Assembly (NCBI GenBank): GCA_030432235.1
Contig: JAUIHT010000001.1
Coordinates: 1,116,001 to 1,180,000, forward strand
Source of the DNA: Verrucomicrobiia bacterium
Lineage (GTDB): Bacteria; Verrucomicrobiota; Verrucomicrobiia; Opitutales; Cerasicoccaceae
Direction of reading: 5' to 3'
Length of the DNA stretch: 64,000 bases
Shown: one piece after another, positions 60,811 to 64,000 of the stretch
How the letters are laid out: each line of letters starts with the position of its first letter
How positions within the stretch are numbered: position 1 is the first letter of the stretch
Translations under genes and position numbers: made by a program
Notes under the pieces: model-generated
The model's database searches: none
Seen by the model: the letters and a program-made list of their open reading frames with translations, nothing else
Told to the model about the DNA's origin: nothing

Positions 60811-63382
60811 CATTCGTTTCCACGCGGCCTTTGATAAGACTTTCGCCGGGTAGACCATAACGCGGAATCAGTTGGTACACTTCGCTGGCTTCGCGTTTGG
60901 AGCCCGCTGCTTCGAGCAGGCTGCCCAGCTCGACCAGTGATCGTGCCATCCAGTAGCGTCCGCGCGTGCCCATCTGGGCTGCCACAGCCGGGTCCTTGAG
61001 GATGCGCGTGACCATGAGCCAGAGGGTTTCACGGGCACGCAGGCTGTTGCCCTGACGGATGTAAATGAGCGCCTGCTTGTAACCGGCCTCGATGCGCGCG
61101 TCGACCGGCGTGCTGTTGTTGTCGAGGACACGGTCGAGGCCCTCCACGGCGGCGTCGAGCCGCAGGGGATCTCCGCTGGACTGGGCCAGGAGGCTGTCGG
61201 CGCGATAGAGCTCGGGCAGGTAGAGGGGAAACTCGTCGTCGCGCCCGGCGTAGTCGCGGAGCATTTTCTCATAGAGGATCTGGGCGCCGCCGAAGTTGTT
61301 CTGCTTACGGGCGAGGTTGCCGATCTGGAGCGTCGCGTGAAAAACCAGCGGATGCCCGGGATAGCGGTCAAGCAGGGCTTTGAGGATTTCGGTGGCTTCC
61401 TTGTAATTGCGATCCTGGCCCTGCTTCTCCGCCAGGGTGGCGGCCTCCAGTAGTGCGGCGGGGGCCAGTGGGCTGTCTGGATAGTGGTCGGCCAGCTCCC
61501 GCAGTCGGCTCTGCGCATCGACCAGGCGGTACTCGGCGGCCAGGTAGCGCGCTTCGATAAGGAAGGAGGAAATGGCAGCGTCCGTCCCCGGATAGTCGGA
61601 GCGCAGTTGCTTGAAAAGAGCGAGGGAGCGCTCCGGGTTGCCCGAGCGCAGCTCCGCGCGAGCTTCCAGAAGCATGAGGCTGGAGCCGAGGAGGCGCTTT
61701 TCGGCATCGGGGAGCTCGTCGGCGTCGGAGGAGTCGATCAGTTGCAGGGCTTCACTGGCGATATCGGGCACCTGTCCGTACTGACCGGCCTCGTAGAAGA
61801 CGAAGGCCCACAGCCACATCAGCCGCAGACGCAGCTCGGGCTGGATGCTTGAAAGCGGTTTGTCGCGCAACTTGAGCGAGAGCCGGGCAAAGGCTTCAGC
61901 GCTCTTACCGGAGCGCCGGAGCGCTTCGACGAGGTTCCACTCGGCACGCCACAGCCGCTGCGTGTCCGCCTCAGGCAGGGCGGTATGCGCGTCGATGAGG
62001 CGTGCGGCCTCGGTCAGGTTGCCGGCGCGGATTTCCGAAATGATGCCCTGGTAGGCAAGAGTCTCTCGCAGCGCGGCGGTTTTGGCATCTTGCAGTGCGC
62101 CGTTATAGACGGCGGCGGCGGTGGCGTAGTCGGCGTTCTGGAAATAGCAGTCGCCGATCAACTGGCTGAGCTGGGTGCGAGCGTCGCCCTGCGGCATGGA
62201 GTCACGAATGCGCTGCAGGTAGTCGGCGGCAGCACGGTAGCGAGCGGCCTCCCAGGCCAGCCGCGCAAGGATCCAGCGGGCGTCATTGCTGTAGGCCGAG
62301 GCGGGGAACTCCGCCAGGATACGTTCGGCGTCCGCGGCGGCGCCCTCCCGCTCGCCTTCATCGAGCCGCAGGCGCGCGCGCAGGATGAGGATTTCGTCGC
62401 GGATGGGATTCTTGGGATCGTCCAGCAGGCTCTTGAGAAAGTTGCGGAAAGCTTCGGCCTGGGCGGGCTCGCGTCTGACTTCGGCCAGCAGGTAGAGGGC
62501 AATGCGGGGCAGGGAAGGGTTGCTGGCATCCTTGAGGATGTCTTCGAGGGCGAGCTGGCCACGGCGGGTCTCCGGCCCGGCAATGAGGCCGATGAGCAGA
62601 AGCGTCTGGAGGCGCTCGTCGGGTTCATCGGCGGTGATAAGCCTGAGCTGCTCCTGCAGGACGTCGATGGCGGCGGCCTTTTGCCCCATCTGGTCGAGCA
62701 CGACGGCGTATTCGCGCGCGTAGGTAAAGCCCGGCCGGGTGCCTTTGTTGTCCTGCATCTTGCGGGAGAGCAGGTCGAGCAGGTCGTCGTCCGGCGGGCT
62801 GTCCCCGATGCGGCCAGTGAGTAAAAGGGCATCGAACTGGGCGCGTTGGATGGGGCTGACGCTGCTCTCCATGGCTTCCTCGATGTAGCCGGTGGCGCGT
62901 TCGCCACGGCCCTTGGCGCGGGCGATGAGCCCCCGCACGAGGAAGCTCCAGGGGCGGTCTCCGCGTGAGAGCCGCTTGGCGTCGACCAGTTCCATGGCAT
63001 CGTCGGCTTTTTCGATGTCGCTTTGGTTCAGCGCCACGATAGCGCGACGCAGCTCGACAGCCGGACTACCGGGCTTGGGCAACTGCTGGAGCAGCAGGCC
63101 GGCCTCGTCGAAACGCCGCTGCGCGATGAGCGAGGAAGCCAGTTTGAGGTCTACCGCGCGACGAGTTTCGGCCGGGATGTCCTGCGAGAGGACTTTGCGG
63201 TAAAGCGCTTCGGCCATGGCGGGCAGACCGGACTTGAGCGCGTCGTCACCGGCCAGGATGGTCCAGCGCCACTCCGGCCAGTCGGCGGTCATGCCCGCTG
63301 TCTGGGTAGTCAACGGCACGGATTCCTGAGCACTGGCCCAGGCAAAGCAGAGGAAAAGGATTATGACGGCAAATCGCGGCAT
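60803..63382 (-). CDS. Large exported tetratricopeptide-repeat protein
   Basis: 859 residues with a signal peptide (RFAVIILFLCFAWASAQE). Nearly the whole protein is helical TPR-like repeats, e.g. WILARLAWEAARYRAAADYL, IGDCYFQNADYATAAAVYNG, FKQLRSDYPGTDAAISSFLI and LKALLDRYPGHPLVFHATLQ (the last three of YbgF/BamD-like type). No catalytic motif. Large periplasmic TPR scaffolds of this kind accompany ExbB/ExbD in Verrucomicrobia and Planctomycetes as I recall. First gene of the minus-strand block that runs to 56179. A protein-binding scaffold role is likely, partner unknown. Confidence 0.85.
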   Translation of the reverse strand: MPRFAVIILFLCFAWASAQESVPLTTQTAGMTADWPEWRWTILAGDDALKSGLPAMAEALYRKVLSQDIPAETRRAVDLKLASSLIAQRRFDEAGLLLQQLPKPGSPAVELRRAIVALNQSDIEKADDAMELVDAKRLSRGDRPWSFLVRGLIARAKGRGERATGYIEEAMESSVSPIQRAQFDALLLTGRIGDSPPDDDLLDLLSRKMQDNKGTRPGFTYAREYAVVLDQMGQKAAAIDVLQEQLRLITADEPDERLQTLLLIGLIAGPETRRGQLALEDILKDASNPSLPRIALYLLAEVRREPAQAEAFRNFLKSLLDDPKNPIRDEILILRARLRLDEGEREGAAADAERILAEFPASAYSNDARWILARLAWEAARYRAAADYLQRIRDSMPQGDARTQLSQLIGDCYFQNADYATAAAVYNGALQDAKTAALRETLAYQGIISEIRAGNLTEAARLIDAHTALPEADTQRLWRAEWNLVEALRRSGKSAEAFARLSLKLRDKPLSSIQPELRLRLMWLWAFVFYEAGQYGQVPDIASEALQLIDSSDADELPDAEKRLLGSSLMLLEARAELRSGNPERSLALFKQLRSDYPGTDAAISSFLIEARYLAAEYRLVDAQSRLRELADHYPDSPLAPAALLEAATLAEKQGQDRNYKEATEILKALLDRYPGHPLVFHATLQIGNLARKQNNFGGAQILYEKMLRDYAGRDDEFPLYLPELYRADSLLAQSSGDPLRLDAAVEGLDRVLDNNSTPVDARIEAGYKQALIYIRQGNSLRARETLWLMVTRILKDPAVAAQMGTRGRYWMARSLVELGSLLEAAGSKREASEVYQLIPRYGLPGESLIKGRVETNVN

Positions 63383-63506
63383 CGAAACGGCAGCTATTAA
63401 CAGCCCCTTAGTGGCCTCAAGCCAAGGCCAATTTGTTGTCCGCTTATCTCAGGATAGCCAACAATACAGTTTACACGCCCCGTACGTCTGTTCAAGCTCC
63501 TTGGCC

Positions 63507-64000
63507 ATGTTAACTCATTTCTTCCGCACGACAGCCACCCTGGCGCTTTTCTCTGTCTCCCTCAGCGCCGCCAAGTTGCCTGACGATGTCATGGCCGTGG
63601 TTAAATTTCCCCCGCCGAAAACTTTTACCGAAAAGGTCATGTCGGTGGCCCGTGCGATTCAGCCCGGTCAGCAGACCGAAATGATGCCGCTGTTTTTCCT
63701 GGGCGCCTTCGGCTATCCCAATTACCCCGGTATTTCGCAGACCGACAACGTTTCGGTCTTTCTATTCGATTCGGAAGTACCGTCGGAGATGCCCTTTGTC
63801 GTGCTCGCCAAGGTGTCGAAGGACAGCACGCTGCGACAGACCGCAGCCTCCTTTCAATGGGCCATGGAAGACAAGGGTGGCTGGCTGCTGCTCTCCAAGG
63901 ATCCCTCCTACCTGAAGCTCATCAAGGACATCGCGCCCTATGAGGCCGTCAATGCCGAGCCGGCTGACTTCGATGTGGAGTTCCGTGTGTTCCTCGGCCA
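63507..64000 (+). CDS. Secreted hypothetical protein, 3' end outside window
   Basis: ATG 63507 opens a frame that runs off the window end (164 residues seen). It has a signal peptide (THFFRTTATLALFSVSLSAA) followed by KLPDDVMAVVKFPPPKTFTE, MMPLFFLGAFGYPNYPGISQ and FVVLAKVSKDSTLRQTAASF. The last parts resemble exported proteins with a beta-sandwich body, but no known motif is seen. Divergent from the TPR gene with 124 bp between starts, so the two may share a regulatory region. Confidence 0.72.
   Translation, partial: MLTHFFRTTATLALFSVSLSAAKLPDDVMAVVKFPPPKTFTEKVMSVARAIQPGQQTEMMPLFFLGAFGYPNYPGISQTDNVSVFLFDSEVPSEMPFVVLAKVSKDSTLRQTAASFQWAMEDKGGWLLLSKDPSYLKLIKDIAPYEAVNAEPADFDVEFRVFLG

Overview
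This is 64 kb of a GC-rich (about 60% by eye) bacterial chromosome. No single marker proves the lineage, but the gene mix points to Verrucomicrobiota, probably class Opitutia (Puniceicoccales/Opitutales-like). The clues are a PEP-CTERM protein, an H-X9-DG type pseudopilin, LacI regulators beside glycoside hydrolases, several polysaccharide-active enzymes and sulfatases, an ExbB/ExbD/TPR cluster, and secreted proteins that end in a tryptophan/tyrosine-rich domain. There is no phage, IS element, CRISPR array or rRNA operon. It reads as core chromosome with sugar-use islands.

Layout. 1-4.4 kb: the 3' part of a glycosidase, a LacI regulator and a sugar isomerase. 4.5-11.9 kb: an alpha-glucan locus (PEP-CTERM protein, GH66-like enzyme, six-hairpin glycosidase, LacI regulator, pseudopilin). 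Four intergenic copies of an 11-bp site, TAAACAG(T/A)TAA, tie this locus together. 11.9-15.4 kb: DASS transporter, sulfatase, cutA. 15.5-19.1 kb: MurQ/GCKR-like SIS protein, GH20-like hexosaminidase, small ORF. 19.1-22.5 kb: rpsB-tsf, an esterase and a YugP-type membrane protease. 22.7-26.2 kb: tRNA-Leu(GAG), a sigma-70 factor, and trpE preceded by a leader peptide (Trp-Trp) and terminator that form a ribosome-mediated attenuator. 26.2-31.0 kb: GH30-like enzyme, adenine deaminase, sulfatase. 31.2-34.1 kb: three-gene proton-translocating transhydrogenase. 34.1-37.5 kb: VapBC, TatD, SppA. 37.7-42.4 kb: a conserved protein of unknown role, a rhomboid protease, a ferredoxin and trmD-rplS-rplI. 42.6-47.7 kb: EmrAB-like efflux pair, ACT-domain regulator, sialate O-acetylesterase. 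47.9-53.7 kb: two secreted proteins with the aromatic C-terminal domain, flanking trxB, a 2-Cys peroxiredoxin and a carboxyltransferase that lacks its biotin domain. 53.7-64 kb: lysS, SYLF-domain protein, then a long minus-strand block (TPR protein, ExbB, secreted linker protein, ExbD, TonB-like protein, thpR, msrA, hypothetical). The start of a secreted protein is cut off by the window end.

The most striking signals are the trp attenuator (leader peptide, antiterminator and terminator can all be traced base by base), the four-site putative LacI regulon around the alpha-glucan genes, the shared aromatic C-terminal domain, and a set of intergenic imperfect inverted repeats built from short shuffled words. 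No stretch longer than 300 bases lacks a gene. The longer gaps (22476-22729, 40189-40444, 42402-42619, 47662-47899, 60625-60802) hold the repeats, promoters and terminators listed below, or nothing I can name.
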